Shown one piece after another: positions 41,768-51,492 of a stretch of DNA of 64,000 nucleotides. Both the position numbers and the translations under genes were made by a program. The notes beneath the pieces were generated by a model that was not told the origin of the DNA, searched no databases, and saw only the letters and a list, made by a program, of their open reading frames with translations. Position 1 is the stretch's first letter; every line of letters starts with the position of its first letter. Source of the DNA: Microbacterium lemovicicum (GTDB taxonomy: Bacteria > Actinomycetota > Actinomycetes > Actinomycetales > Microbacteriaceae); assembly GCF_003991875.1 (NCBI RefSeq), contig NZ_CP031423.1:3410001-3474000 (forward strand). The letters run 5' to 3'.

Positions 41768-42951
41768 AGCGATGCCCGCTGCTGAGCCCGCCCGCGGTAC
41801 GCCGCGCCCATCTGCTCGACCGCGCGCGCGATGATCGGCCGGGGCGTGGCGAAGACGAAGCGCAGGAAGCCCGTGCCGGCCGGTCCGCAGTCGCTGCCCT
41901 CGGTGAGTGCGACGCCGGCGTGGTCGCGGAAGAAGGCGGCGGGCGCGGCATCCAATCCCAGTCCTCGCGCGTCGAGCCAGCTGATGTAGGTGCCCTGCGG
42001 GGCCCGGTAGCCCATGCCGGGGAGCTCGGCGGCGAGCGCCTCACCGAGGAAGCGCCGGTTGCCGTCGAGGTAGTCGATCACACCGTCGAGCCAGGCGCCG
42101 CCCTCGGCGTAGGCGACGGTGTTGGCGATGACGCCGAGCGTGCTGGCGCCGTGGGAGGCCATCGGGCCGATGCGCTCCCACACGGCGGCGTCGTCGGGGT
42201 TGCTGATGATCAGCTGCGCGGTCTTGAGGCCGGGCAGGTTCCAGGCCTTCGAGGCCGAGGTCGCGGTGACCGTGTGCGCCGCCGTCGTGGGCGACACCGA
42301 CGCGTAGGGCACGTGCGCGGAGCCGGCGTAGACCAGCGGCGCGTGGATCTCGTCGGAGAAGACACGGCCGCCGTGCCGCTCCACGACGAGCGACAGTGCC
42401 GTCAGCTCGTCGCGGGTGAAGACGCGACCCACCGGGTTGTAGGGGTTGCAGAGGATCATCATGCCGGCGCCGGAGGCGAAGGCGCGGTCGATGCCGTCGA
42501 GGTCGAGCGTGGAGCCGTGCTCGCCCTCGACGAGCGGCACCTGGATGATCTCGCGGCCCATCGTCAGCGGCACGGTGAGGAACGGCATGTACGACGGGGT
42601 CGGGAGGATGACGGCGGTGCCCGGCGCGCTGTAGTGCTCGATCGCGACCTCGAGACCCTTGATGACGTCGGCGATCGGGTGGATGTGGGCGGGATCGACG
42701 GTCCAGCCGTACCGGTCGCGGTGCCACGCGGCCGTGGCGGCGGACATCTCCGCGGCCAGCGCCGACGGCAGGTAGCCGAGCGCTCCCGCGTCGATGGCGG
42801 CGTGCAGCGCGGCGGTGATGGCCGGCGCCGTGCCGAAGTCCATCTCGGCCACGAAGGCGCCGATCTTGTCAGGGAAAAGCGACCACTTCATGCCGCCCCC
42901 GGCACGGAGCGCGTCGATGCCGACCGCGTCGAAGTCGAGGGTGTGCGACAT
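41758..42951 (-). CDS. MalY/PatB-type PLP aminotransferase (cystathionine beta-lyase-like)
   Basis: A 397-residue fold-type I PLP enzyme. MalY/PatB landmarks are VAEMDFGTAPAI near residues 31-42, LCNPYNPVGRVFTRDELTAL, SDEIHAPLVYAG, and the Schiff-base Lys in TATSASKAWNLPGLKTAQL. PatB-like enzymes split cystathionine or cysteine conjugates into a thiol, pyruvate and ammonia. GGAGG stands ahead of the ATG at 42951. It stands alone between two convergent or divergent small genes. Confidence 0.9.
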   Translation of the reverse strand: MSHTLDFDAVGIDALRAGGGMKWSLFPDKIGAFVAEMDFGTAPAITAALHAAIDAGALGYLPSALAAEMSAATAAWHRDRYGWTVDPAHIHPIADVIKGLEVAIEHYSAPGTAVILPTPSYMPFLTVPLTMGREIIQVPLVEGEHGSTLDLDGIDRAFASGAGMMILCNPYNPVGRVFTRDELTALSLVVERHGGRVFSDEIHAPLVYAGSAHVPYASVSPTTAAHTVTATSASKAWNLPGLKTAQLIISNPDDAAVWERIGPMASHGASTLGVIANTVAYAEGGAWLDGVIDYLDGNRRFLGEALAAELPGMGYRAPQGTYISWLDARGLGLDAAPAAFFRDHAGVALTEGSDCGPAGTGFLRFVFATPRPIIARAVEQMGAAYRGRAQQRASLQQ

Positions 42952-43152
42952 GGATCCTCCTCGGTGCGCGGCGTCCGTTCCGCCGCTCCGACAGGCTATC
43001 CGTCTCCTGTGAGGGCGGCTTCGCGGCCCTGCGCGGGCGGCGCATCGGGGCGGGGGCACGCGACCGGTCAGGATCGGAGAAGCGGCGGAAGGGCTGCGGG
43101 CCTAGCGTGTGGGAGGGGCCGAACGGATCGGCCGCGACACTCGGGAGGAATG

Positions 43153-43593
43153 ATGGCCGCCAAGGGCGCATCGGACGGACTCAGCCAGGACGAGCGCGAC
43201 GCCGTCAAGCAGCGCGCGAAGGAGCTGCGCGAGCAGGAGAAGGCCGGCAAGAACCGCGAAGCGGGACTCGCCTCGGTCCGCAAGGCCATCGACGAGCTCG
43301 AGGCCGACGACAAGGTGCTGGCCGAGGGCCTGCACGCGGTGGTGACGGATGCCGCGCCCGCCCTGGTCCCGAAGACGTACTACGGCATGCCGGGCTACGC
43401 CGACGCGAACGGCAAGGTCGTCGTGTTCTTCCAGTCGTCGGCGAAGTTCAAGACGCGCTACTCCACCATCGGCTTCCAGGACAGCGCCGCGCTCGACGAC
43501 GGCGACCTGTGGCCGATCGGATTCGCCGTGCGCGCCTGGACGCCGGCGGTGGAGGAGAAGATCACCGAGCTCATCACCACGGCCGTCTCGTGA
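43153..43593 (+). CDS. DUF1801-family (iron-chaperone-like) protein
   Basis: A 146-residue protein. A charged helical N-terminus (residues 1-45) is followed by a DUF1801 domain with the signature VPKTYYGMPGYADANGKVVV and STIGFQDSAALDDGDLWPIG. The domain resembles frataxin-like or iron-chaperone proteins, but its function is not established. The start at 43153 has GGAGG at a proper distance; ATG at 43150 is also possible. Confidence 0.85.
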   Translation: MAAKGASDGLSQDERDAVKQRAKELREQEKAGKNREAGLASVRKAIDELEADDKVLAEGLHAVVTDAAPALVPKTYYGMPGYADANGKVVVFFQSSAKFKTRYSTIGFQDSAALDDGDLWPIGFAVRAWTPAVEEKITELITTAVS

Positions 43594-43645
43594 CGACGTC
43601 GCGTCTCGTCGTGCGGGCGGCTCGGGGTTCCGGCAGGCGGTCCGC

Positions 43646-44404
43646 GTGAGGGGCGTCCTGGTCACGGGCGCGGCCCGCGGCATCGGGGCCGCGGTCGCCC
43701 GGCGCTTCGCAGACGCAGGCGACCGGGTCGCCGTGCACTACGGCTCGTCGCGGGATGACGCCGAGGCGCTGGTCGCCGCGCTCCCCGGGAGCGGCCACGT
43801 CGCCCTCGGTGCCGACCTGGGTGATCCCGCCGTCTGCCGCCGGCTCGTCCAGGACGCGATCGCGGCGCTGGGATCGGTGGACGTGCTGGTCTGCAACGCC
43901 GGGGTCGCGCCGACCGCGACGAACCGGCACGTCGCCGGCGAAGCATCCGATCAGGACTGGGATGCCGCGTGGCACGAGATGACGCAGGTGAACCTCATCG
44001 GGCCGGCGGCTCTGGCGCACGCCGTCGCAGGTCACCTCATCGCCCGCGGCGCGTCGGGCGCGATCGTCAACGTCGGTTCGCGCGGCGCCTACCGCGGGGA
44101 GCCGGAGTACCCGGCCTACGGCGCGACGAAGGCGGCGCTGCACGCCATGGGGCAGTCGCTCGCCGTCTCGCTCGCGCCGCACGGCATCTCGGTGACCTCG
44201 GTCGCGCCCGGGTTCATCGCGACCGAGCGTCAGGCCGAGACGCTGTCGGGCGCCCGCGGGCAGGACATCCGCGCGCAGAGCCCGTGGGGACGCGTCGGCA
44301 CGCCCGACGAGATCGCCGCCGCGGTCGAATGGCTCGCCTCGCCCGAGGCGCGCTGGTGCTCCGGCGCCGTGCTCGACGCGAACGGGGCCTCCTACCTGAG
44401 GTGA
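43646..44404 (+). CDS. Short-chain dehydrogenase/reductase, FabG-like
   Basis: A 252-residue classical SDR. GAARGIGAAVA gives the cofactor motif at about residues 8-18, CNAGVAP the NNAG equivalent, VGSRGAY the catalytic Ser, and YGATK the Tyr and Lys. GVAPTATNRH and the C-terminal WCSGAVLDANGASYLR are like FabG. Substrate not known. GTG at 43646. It is convergent with a TfoX-like gene 12 bp away. Confidence 0.88.
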   Translation: MRGVLVTGAARGIGAAVARRFADAGDRVAVHYGSSRDDAEALVAALPGSGHVALGADLGDPAVCRRLVQDAIAALGSVDVLVCNAGVAPTATNRHVAGEASDQDWDAAWHEMTQVNLIGPAALAHAVAGHLIARGASGAIVNVGSRGAYRGEPEYPAYGATKAALHAMGQSLAVSLAPHGISVTSVAPGFIATERQAETLSGARGQDIRAQSPWGRVGTPDEIAAAVEWLASPEARWCSGAVLDANGASYLR

Positions 44405-44416
44405 CGCGCGTCCGCG

Positions 44417-44794
44417 TCAGGCCGTCGGCTGCGTGCCGGGTCCGTGACGCTCGAACCGGCGGCGGGCCTGGCCGACCCAGAAGTCGAGCACGCCGTCGTC
44501 GTCGAGGGACGCGGCGTCCACCTGGATCCACCCGACGCCCATCGACCGGCGCGGTCCCATGTCGGGACGGGATGCTTCGGGCCGGGCCACGAGGGCGGCA
44601 TCGTCGTCGGCGTCCACCCGCACGAGGAGGCTGTGATCCTTGCGGACGGCGATCACCATCACCTCGTCGACCATCACCGCGTGGGTGCCGAACATCGCGG
44701 CCTCGCGGAGGTCGCCCGCCGGGAGGTGCGCCTCGATCCGATCGAGCAGCGTCCGCGTGAGCTCGTCGAGTGCCTTCGGCGTCTTCGCGGCCAT
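44417..44794 (-). CDS. TfoX/Sxy N-terminal domain-like protein
   Basis: A 125-residue protein with the pattern of the TfoX N-terminal family (AAMFGTHAVMVDEVMVIAVR, then LLVRVDADDDAALVARPEAS, then VDAASLDDDGVLDFWVGQAR). In proteobacteria TfoX activates competence; the single-domain actinobacterial form is uncharacterised. It has no Com-type neighbour. Confidence 0.8.
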   Translation of the reverse strand: MAAKTPKALDELTRTLLDRIEAHLPAGDLREAAMFGTHAVMVDEVMVIAVRKDHSLLVRVDADDDAALVARPEASRPDMGPRRSMGVGWIQVDAASLDDDGVLDFWVGQARRRFERHGPGTQPTA

Positions 44795-44901
44795 GTCGCT
44801 CCCGTCTTCGCGCGGCTCCGTGTGATCGGAACCGTAGAGGCGTGCGCGTCACGGGCGCAAGAGGAGGGATGCCGCGGGTCGGCGCCGGGCGCCGCCGGGC
44901 C

Positions 44902-45318
44902 ATGGTCGGCACCGAGAATGGGGGTGTGGAGTCCTGGGAGATGCGCGAGTGGCACGCCGCGTACCTCGAGGCCTGCAACCGGCACGACCTGCCGGCGATC
45001 CGGGCGTTCGTCGATCCGGCTGTACGCCGGGCGCATCTCCCCGGGGGCGTCGAGGCGTGGATCGAGGACATGGCCGAGCTCTTCCAGGCCTTCCCCGACT
45101 GGCAGTGGCGCCGCATCCAGCTCATCGTCGAAGACGACCGCCTCGCCTCCCACACCCGCGCCGGCGGCACCCATCTCGGCCCGCTCGGGGCGCTGGCGCC
45201 CACCCGCCGTCACGTGAACGTCGCCGAGTTCTCGATGCTCCGCATCGCCAACGGCCGCATCGTGGAGTTCTCGGGCACCGCCGACAACCGGGAGCTGCGC
45301 GGGCTGATCGAGCGCTGA
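44902..45318 (+). CDS. NTF2-like/SnoaL-type protein
   Basis: A 138-residue protein with the alpha-plus-beta barrel pattern of the NTF2/SnoaL family (AAYLEACNRHDLPAIRAFVD, then FPDWQWRRIQLIVEDDRLAS, then VAEFSMLRIANGRIVEFSG). Members are small isomerases or ester cyclases acting on unknown ligands; the substrate here is not known. ATG at 44902, with downstream GTG at 44926 an alternative. Confidence 0.78.
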   Translation: MVGTENGGVESWEMREWHAAYLEACNRHDLPAIRAFVDPAVRRAHLPGGVEAWIEDMAELFQAFPDWQWRRIQLIVEDDRLASHTRAGGTHLGPLGALAPTRRHVNVAEFSMLRIANGRIVEFSGTADNRELRGLIER

Positions 45319-45330
45319 GGCCGGGTGGGC

Positions 45331-46263
45331 CTACTTGACGCTGCCTTGGGTGAGCCCGCCCACCAGCCACTTCTGCAGGAACATCGCCAGGAGGTAGATC
45401 GGAATGAGACCGGCGAGACTCGCTGCCGCCATCTGACCGAACACCACCTCGCGCCCGCCCTGCATCAGCGAGATGCCGACCGGGAGCGTCTGCGAGTCCA
45501 CGCTCTGCGTGAGCAGCAGTGGGATCAGGAAGTCGTTGTAGACGAGGATGAACACGATGATGGACACGGCGACGATGCCCGGTGCCGTGAGCGGCAGGAT
45601 CACGGACCAGAGCGTGCGGAACGGACCGCATCCGTCGATCTGGGCCGCCTCGTCGATCTCGAAGGGAATGGCACGGAAGAAGCCGTCGAGCAGCCAGACC
45701 GCGACCGGCGTGAGCAGCAGGCCTTCGACGATCCCCAGCCCGATCACCGAGTCCATGAGCCCCACGGTGCGCACCAGGACGAACAGGGGGACGATCGCCA
45801 CCACCGGCGGCGCGATGTACGCCGACACGAGAGTGCCGAGGGCCTGCTTGCCACCGGCGCGAAGGCGTGCGATCGCGTAATTCGCGGGGACCGCCACCAG
45901 CAGCGCGACGAGCACCGCGATGAGCGCCGACCCCACGGAATTGCGCAGGTAGGTGAGAATCGGGAAGTTCTGGAACGCTGACGCCCAGTTCTCGAAAGCG
46001 AGACGCGACGGCAGGATGCGCGTCGACAGGATGTCGTCCGGGCTCTTGAACGACATCCCGATCATGTAGAGGATCGGAAGCAGCGACAGCACGATCGCCG
46101 CAGAGATGACCAGCCACTTCACCGCCGTGATCGTGCCCGAAGGCCGCCCGGGGCGAGACGTGCTGGAAGCGCGGACCTTCGCCGCACGACGGCGGCGCGG
46201 CACGGTCAGCGTGCGCGTCGCGCTGTCGGTCGACGCTTCTGTGTCTCGAACGATGAGGGACAT
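45331..46263 (-). CDS. Sugar-type ABC transporter permease (MalG-like)
   Basis: A 310-residue CUT1-family permease with a long charged N-terminus (to about residue 45) and six transmembrane segments. The cytoplasmic EAA loop reads EAAQIDGCGPFRTLWSVILP. With the other permease and the binding protein it makes an importer, but no ATPase is in the operon, so an MsiK-like shared ATPase elsewhere is likely. It is the last gene of the eight-gene unit. Confidence 0.92.
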   Translation of the reverse strand: MSLIVRDTEASTDSATRTLTVPRRRRAAKVRASSTSRPGRPSGTITAVKWLVISAAIVLSLLPILYMIGMSFKSPDDILSTRILPSRLAFENWASAFQNFPILTYLRNSVGSALIAVLVALLVAVPANYAIARLRAGGKQALGTLVSAYIAPPVVAIVPLFVLVRTVGLMDSVIGLGIVEGLLLTPVAVWLLDGFFRAIPFEIDEAAQIDGCGPFRTLWSVILPLTAPGIVAVSIIVFILVYNDFLIPLLLTQSVDSQTLPVGISLMQGGREVVFGQMAAASLAGLIPIYLLAMFLQKWLVGGLTQGSVK

Positions 46264-46266
46264 GGG

Positions 46267-47172
46267 TCAGCCTTCCCGGTGCAGGCGCTGCCGCATCGCA
46301 TTGAGGGGCAGGATCACGAGGGTGACGAGCACGAGGAACGCGATCGTCTGGGCCGCGGCGGCGCCGACATCGAACGTCTGCAGGCCGGTGCGGTAGATCT
46401 GATAGCTGCTGACGGTGGTGTCGAAGCCTGGTCCGCCGCTCGTCATGATGAAGACGAGGTCGAAGACCTTGAAGGACACGACGAGCTTCAGCAGGAGCAC
46501 GGTGAGGAGGCTCGGAAGAACGAGGGGGAACGTGATGCGCCAGAAGGTCTGCCAGACCCCCGCCCCGTCCACCTGCGAGGCTTCGTACACCTCGGTCGGC
46601 AGCGTCTGCAGCGCGGCGAAGACGAGCAGTACGCAGAACGGCGCCCATTGCCAGGCATCGACGAGGATGACGGAGATGATGGCCGCAGGGCTGGAGCCGA
46701 GGAACAGGAACGGCTCTGAGCCGGGCGCGATCACCTGTCCGACGTTGTTGAGCAGGCCGCCGGTCGGGGCCAGCATGAGCTTCCAGATCACGCCCGCCAT
46801 GACAGGCGGAGTCATGAGAGGCAGCAGGAGCAGGACCCGGATGACGCGCCCGCCCTTCACCGCGGCATCCAGAGACAGCGCGACCACGAGCCCGACGATG
46901 AGCGCGAGCAGGGCCGAGGGGACGGCGAAGACGAGCGACCGGCCGAGGGACGGGAGGGTGACCCCGTCCCCCAGCAGTTCGCTGAAATTCTCGAATCCCA
47001 CCCATGCACTGAAGGGCCGCCCGAGGGACGACTTCGAGAAGGATGCCGCGATGATGTACACCAGCGGGTAGATCGCCATGATTGCGATCGCGATGAACGC
47101 AGGCGCGAGCAGCAGCCGGCCGGTCCAGGGAGCGCGTCGTTCGACACGGGTCTTCACTGTCGCCTGCGACAT
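46267..47172 (-). CDS. Sugar-type ABC transporter permease (MalF-like)
   Basis: A 301-residue CUT1-family permease with about six transmembrane segments. The EAA loop is EASQVDGAGVWQTFWRITFP, and the N-terminal block APAFIAIAIMAIYPLVYIIA is typical. It pairs with the MalG-like permease, which begins 3 bp after its stop. Confidence 0.92.
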   Translation of the reverse strand: MSQATVKTRVERRAPWTGRLLLAPAFIAIAIMAIYPLVYIIAASFSKSSLGRPFSAWVGFENFSELLGDGVTLPSLGRSLVFAVPSALLALIVGLVVALSLDAAVKGGRVIRVLLLLPLMTPPVMAGVIWKLMLAPTGGLLNNVGQVIAPGSEPFLFLGSSPAAIISVILVDAWQWAPFCVLLVFAALQTLPTEVYEASQVDGAGVWQTFWRITFPLVLPSLLTVLLLKLVVSFKVFDLVFIMTSGGPGFDTTVSSYQIYRTGLQTFDVGAAAAQTIAFLVLVTLVILPLNAMRQRLHREG

Positions 47173-47223
47173 GGCTCCTCCTTCTGTCTGTATCGAACAG
47201 GATGGGTGGGGTTCGGGCCGGGC

Positions 47224-48555
47224 TCAGCCGAGTGATTGCCAGGCGTCCCAGGTCTGGGACATCGCCTGCTCAGCGGTGAGGCTGCCCTGGAGCATGAGCG
47301 CGAGGTTGTCGCTCAGGGTCTGGATCATCTCGGGTGCCTGAGGCGAGGTCGGCCACGATTGCGCGTTCGGCAAGACCTGCGCCGCGACGGCCGATACGTC
47401 TGGGGCGAATGATGTGTACTTGTCGCTCTCGAGTGTCGAGGTGCGGATCGGGTCGACACCGGATCCCGTCGTCGTGATGAGCTTCTCGTTCATCTCCTTC
47501 GAGGAGGCGAAGGCCACGAACTGCTGTGCGAGCTCCTGATCGGGTGCGTTCGGACTGATACCCATCGCCCATCCTGCGTTGAGCGCGCCCGAGATCTTGC
47601 CCTCCGGTCCCACCGGGAGGGGCGCGACGCCCCACTTGTCGACGATCTTCGACTGCCCCGGGTCCTGCGCGAACACACCGAGATCGGTCCAGAACTCGAT
47701 CATTCCCACGTTCCCGGAGAGGAACTGCGGGAGGGCCTGCTCGAATCCGATCTCAAGCGGGCTGGGCAGCGCGTACGGCGCGGCATCCAGCATCGACTGC
47801 GCAGCGTCTACCGCCGCCTGCGTGTTCAGCTGAGGCATCTGCGAGTCGATCGGGTCTGGCGACATCGTCGCGAGACGATTGAAGAAGGTCGAGCCGATGT
47901 TGAAGGCGCTCTTGGCTCCGAGGATCGCCGAGCCGTAGACGCCGTTCGCCTTCTCGGCGTCGGTGATCTTCTGCGCGACCTGCTCGTACTCGCTCCAGGT
48001 CGTGGGCACCTCGACGCCGTTCCGCTCGAAGATCTCCTTGTTGTAAAAGAGCACGTGCGTGTCACCGTCGATGGGCAGGCCGTACGTCTTGCCGTCGTAC
48101 TGCGTGTAGGGGCCGAAAATGCTCTGGATGAAGTCGGACGAGTCGATGTCGGCGTCGCCGTCCACCCAGCTGGTGATGTCCTCCAGCGCTCCGGCATCCG
48201 CCAGGGCGCCCACAGACGTGTACCAGTACTGGATGACGTCGTAGTTGTTGGTGCCGGACTGCGCGTCCAGGATCGCCTTGGTCTGGATCTGGTCGTACGG
48301 CACGACCTCGACCTCTATCTGCGTGCCCGTTTGCGCTTCAAAGTCAGCCTCGAGGATCTTTCCCGCACCCTCCTGGGGTGCCGCGATGAGCACCTTCAGG
48401 GACGTGGCGGCGCCGCCGCCGGATGCTCCGTCGGATCCGCCCGATCCGCCGGCGCAGCCGGCAAGGGCGAGACCGCCGACGGCGGCGATCGCAAGGGAGG
48501 TGAGGATCCGCCGGGACGGACGGATCGGAGATGAGGAGCGTCGCTGCGCACTCAT
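47224..48555 (-). CDS. ABC-transporter solute-binding lipoprotein
   Basis: A 443-residue extracellular solute-binding protein of the CUT1 family. Residues 1-33 form a signal peptide with lipobox LALAGC, then a Gly/Ser linker. The mature part has the family pattern (VDGDADIDSSDFIQSIFGPY, TYGLPIDGDTHVLFYNKEIF, NAGWAMGISPNAPDQELAQQ). CUT1 receptors usually bind oligosaccharides or polyols; since the operon encodes LsrK- and LsrF-like enzymes the ligand may be a small sugar-like signal. It follows the cupin gene after 21 bp. Confidence 0.93.
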   Translation of the reverse strand: MSAQRRSSSPIRPSRRILTSLAIAAVGGLALAGCAGGSGGSDGASGGGAATSLKVLIAAPQEGAGKILEADFEAQTGTQIEVEVVPYDQIQTKAILDAQSGTNNYDVIQYWYTSVGALADAGALEDITSWVDGDADIDSSDFIQSIFGPYTQYDGKTYGLPIDGDTHVLFYNKEIFERNGVEVPTTWSEYEQVAQKITDAEKANGVYGSAILGAKSAFNIGSTFFNRLATMSPDPIDSQMPQLNTQAAVDAAQSMLDAAPYALPSPLEIGFEQALPQFLSGNVGMIEFWTDLGVFAQDPGQSKIVDKWGVAPLPVGPEGKISGALNAGWAMGISPNAPDQELAQQFVAFASSKEMNEKLITTTGSGVDPIRTSTLESDKYTSFAPDVSAVAAQVLPNAQSWPTSPQAPEMIQTLSDNLALMLQGSLTAEQAMSQTWDAWQSLG

Positions 48556-48576
48556 GGTGTGTCCTTTCGATTCGGT

Positions 48577-48951
48577 TCAGGTGTGGGAGGGGTTGTCAGG
48601 GGTCCAGGGCCGGTCGAGCTTGTCGCCGTCCACCCAGGGGGTCTTCACGAACACCGCGCGGAAGGTCTCGTCGAACGGGTTGCGCACGAAGTGCTCCTCG
48701 TGGGGCTCCGCGCGAAGCACGTCGCCGGCGGACAAGGTCACCCGCGTCTTGCGTTCGAGCCAGAACTCGGCGCTGCCCTCGATCACGACGAACGACTCGG
48801 TGTGGTGCTCATGGAGGTGGTTGGCGAACTCGTCGCCGGGCCGCAGCACCACGACACCGAAGGCGGCGTCATCGGCCTGCGTGAGGTAGCCGGGGCCCCA
48901 GTCCTCGAAGCGGAGGACGGCGTCGGCCGAGCGCAGGACTTCGGCGCTCAT
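48577..48951 (-). CDS. Small cupin protein
   Basis: A 124-residue single-domain cupin. The metal-ligand pattern [21 protein letters not shown] (the first cupin motif) and [17 protein letters not shown] (the second) are present, so a metal-bound isomerase or dioxygenase is likely. The ATG overlaps the LsrF-like gene's stop (ATGA). The classical Lsr pathway ends with the LsrG isomerase, which is absent here, so this cupin could fill that place. Confidence 0.86.
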   Translation of the reverse strand: MSAEVLRSADAVLRFEDWGPGYLTQADDAAFGVVVLRPGDEFANHLHEHHTESFVVIEGSAEFWLERKTRVTLSAGDVLRAEPHEEHFVRNPFDETFRAVFVKTPWVDGDKLDRPWTPDNPSHT

Positions 48952-49838
48952 GCGAGCACCGGGGCCTCGCTCGCGGAACGGAACAGGTCGTACGCCTCCT
49001 CGGGCGCGGCATCCTGATGGACGACCGCTCGGACGGCCTGCATCATCGCCGCAGGATCGGCGCTCTGGAATATGTTGCGCCCCATGTCCACGCCGGCGGC
49101 ACCGGCGCGTACGGCGTTGCTCGCCATAGTGAGGGCGTCCAGCTCGGGAAGCTTCTTGCCTCCGGCCATGATGACGGGCACGGGGCAGCCGGCGACGACG
49201 TCTTCGAAGCCCTCCTCGCAGTAGTAGGTCTTGACGAGCTGGGCGCCCAGCTCGGCGATGATGCGCGTGGCGAGGCCGAGATAGCGGGAGTCACGGGTGA
49301 GCTCCTTGCCGACGGCAGTGACCCCCAACACGGGGATGCCGGCCGCGTACCCCTGGTCCACGAGCGTCGTGAGATTGCGGATGCTGCGACTCTCGTACTC
49401 ACCGCCCACGAAGACCTGGACAGCCACCGCGTCGGCGTTGATGCGCACGGCGTCGTCCATCGCCATAGCCGTGTACTCGTCCGAGAGGTCCTTGAGGATC
49501 GACGGACCGCCGGAGGCGCGCAGGACGAGTCCGGCGCGGGTCGCCGGCGGCAGGGAGCTGCGCAACGCGCCGCGCGTACCCATGAGGGCGTCGGCGGCGT
49601 CCGCCAGCGGGGCGATGTTGAGGTCGATGCGCTCCAGCCCCGAGGTCGGCCCCTGGAAGTAGCCGTGGTCAAAGGCGAGCATCACCGTTCGCCCGGTGCG
49701 TGGGTCGAGGATGCGGGACAGGCGGTTCTGCATCCCCCAGTCGAGGTTCGCAGCGCCGCGGATGGCGTGGCGGAACGCGACTCCGGGGACGTCGGGGTGG
49801 AACTGCTTGGCAGAGGCGTTGCCGTCGAGGTCGGCCAT
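48948..49838 (-). CDS. lsrF: LsrF-type class I aldolase/thiolase
   Basis: A 296-residue enzyme that looks strikingly like E. coli LsrF as recalled ([42 protein letters not shown]). The Schiff-base Lys203 in [12 protein letters not shown] is at the same number as in E. coli LsrF, whose role is to cleave phospho-AI-2-derived 3-hydroxy-5-phosphonooxypentane-2,4-dione with CoA. A fructose-bisphosphate-aldolase-like role is the alternative. Its ATG at 49838 follows GGAG; the frame is open further upstream. It follows the kinase gene after 67 bp. Confidence 0.9.
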   Translation of the reverse strand: MADLDGNASAKQFHPDVPGVAFRHAIRGAANLDWGMQNRLSRILDPRTGRTVMLAFDHGYFQGPTSGLERIDLNIAPLADAADALMGTRGALRSSLPPATRAGLVLRASGGPSILKDLSDEYTAMAMDDAVRINADAVAVQVFVGGEYESRSIRNLTTLVDQGYAAGIPVLGVTAVGKELTRDSRYLGLATRIIAELGAQLVKTYYCEEGFEDVVAGCPVPVIMAGGKKLPELDALTMASNAVRAGAAGVDMGRNIFQSADPAAMMQAVRAVVHQDAAPEEAYDLFRSASEAPVLA

Positions 49839-49905
49839 GTGAATCTCCTTGTGGTGGTGAGACGGGGATGTCGTGCTGTGGGTGAGGGGAAGGCGGACGG
49901 GCGGG

Positions 49906-51492
49906 TCAGGCGGTCGAGACCGCATCCACCCGTCGGGCCTCGGCCGGTGGCCGCGCCGCGCCCGGCGGGGTGAAGAGGGGCGGCAGATCGTCTCCCGAGA
50001 TCGACAGGACGTCGCGGTATACGCGGTGCCAGCGGCTGCTGATCTCGCGGTAGGCGTCGTGCTCTGCGGCATCGGCGCGCACCACACGGTCCGGCTCTGC
50101 CATGGGCGGGAGCGTCGCCTGCATGCCCTGCGCCGCAAGGCGTGCTGCGCCGTAGGCGCTCGCCTCCGGCGCGGGCGTGACCCGGGTCTGCAGTCCCGTC
50201 ACGCCGGCGATCACCCGCGGCCACAGCGCACCGGCACTCGATCCGCCGGTGAAGGTCACGGAACCTTCGGAGGCCGCACGGCCATCGGTGAGCGCCGCCA
50301 GGACATCGAGATGAGCCGCCGCCACGATGGCCGCCGACTCCTCGATCGCCCGCACGAACGCCCCCCGAGAGGACGCGCGCGCGTCGTTGATGTCGAAGCC
50401 GATGAAGGCGGGTGCAGCCTGGTGCCAGGCATCGGCCTGCATCACGTTGGCCATCGTGGCGACGATGCCGTTCGATCCGGCCGGCACGGCGGCGGCCCAT
50501 TTCTCCATGACCGCGAATGCGCTGGTGCCCGCCGCGATTCCTGCGGCCGCAGCATCCGGGCACATCGCATCGCGGAACCATCGCATCGCCAGCCCCGAGA
50601 GGAAGCCGATGCCCTCGATCATCCACTGGCCGGGATCAACGTGACAGAGCGTGCGGAGGCGCCGCTCGGGGTCCACGAGCGGCTCGTCGACGATCGCGGT
50701 GGTCTGCCAGAACGTGCCGGCCACGATCGTCGGCACACCCGGCCGCGCCGCGATGCCGTGCAGGGCTAGCTGGGTGTCCGCACCACCTGTCACGACCGGC
50801 GTACCGGCGGGGAGACCCGTTGCGGCTGCCGCCTCATCGGTCACGGCGCCCACGACCGTGCCGCACTCGACGACGTCGGGCAGGATCGCGGCCTCGACTC
50901 CGACAAGTCCGGCGAGGTCAGTCGACCACGAGCGCGATCGCAGATCGAACAGGGCGGAACTCGATCCGGCTGTGGGGTCGGTGGCGAAGGTGCCCGTCAG
51001 ACGGGTGGTGACCCAGTCGCTGAGCATGCCGAGGTGGCGCGCATCGGCGAGCACATCGGGCTGGTGGCGCGCAAGCCACCGCAGTCGGGCGGGAGCGGTG
51101 ATGGACACCCAATCGCCCGCGACGCGGAAGATCTCGTCAGCGACTCCCTGCTCCACGAGTTCGGCCGCCTCACGCCGGGCGCGCCCGTCGGTGTTGGGGC
51201 ACGCCCACAGCTCCCTGCCCGCGGCGTCGTAGAGAACGAAGCCCTCGCGCATGCTTGATGCGGCGACGGCCGCGACCCGTCGGCCGTCGAGGCGTCGCAC
51301 GACTTCGGCGACGGCGCCGGCGATCGCCGACCACCCCGCGGTCGTGTCGAAGGCGGTGCCACCGGGATGTCCGGCGACCGCATGATGGATCCATTCGCGC
51401 CCGGCCTGCGCGATCAGGCGCCCGTCGGCGTCGAAGGCGAGGGCGCGGGCGGAGCCGGTACCGGCATCGATCGCGAGGAAGACGTCGCTCAT
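49906..51492 (-). CDS. lsrK: FGGY kinase, LsrK (autoinducer-2 kinase)-like
   Basis: A 528-residue carbohydrate kinase of the FGGY fold. The N-terminal [14 protein letters not shown] and the [13 protein letters not shown] and [15 protein letters not shown] stretches resemble E. coli LsrK (GTFWQ, GLTMRWFRDAFC) more than xylulokinase or glycerol kinase, as recalled. LsrK phosphorylates AI-2. Its C-terminus runs into a Pro/Ala-rich tail. ATG at 51492 overlaps the dehydrogenase stop by ATGA. Confidence 0.88.
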   Translation of the reverse strand: MSDVFLAIDAGTGSARALAFDADGRLIAQAGREWIHHAVAGHPGGTAFDTTAGWSAIAGAVAEVVRRLDGRRVAAVAASSMREGFVLYDAAGRELWACPNTDGRARREAAELVEQGVADEIFRVAGDWVSITAPARLRWLARHQPDVLADARHLGMLSDWVTTRLTGTFATDPTAGSSSALFDLRSRSWSTDLAGLVGVEAAILPDVVECGTVVGAVTDEAAAATGLPAGTPVVTGGADTQLALHGIAARPGVPTIVAGTFWQTTAIVDEPLVDPERRLRTLCHVDPGQWMIEGIGFLSGLAMRWFRDAMCPDAAAAGIAAGTSAFAVMEKWAAAVPAGSNGIVATMANVMQADAWHQAAPAFIGFDINDARASSRGAFVRAIEESAAIVAAAHLDVLAALTDGRAASEGSVTFTGGSSAGALWPRVIAGVTGLQTRVTPAPEASAYGAARLAAQGMQATLPPMAEPDRVVRADAAEHDAYREISSRWHRVYRDVLSISGDDLPPLFTPPGAARPPAEARRVDAVSTA

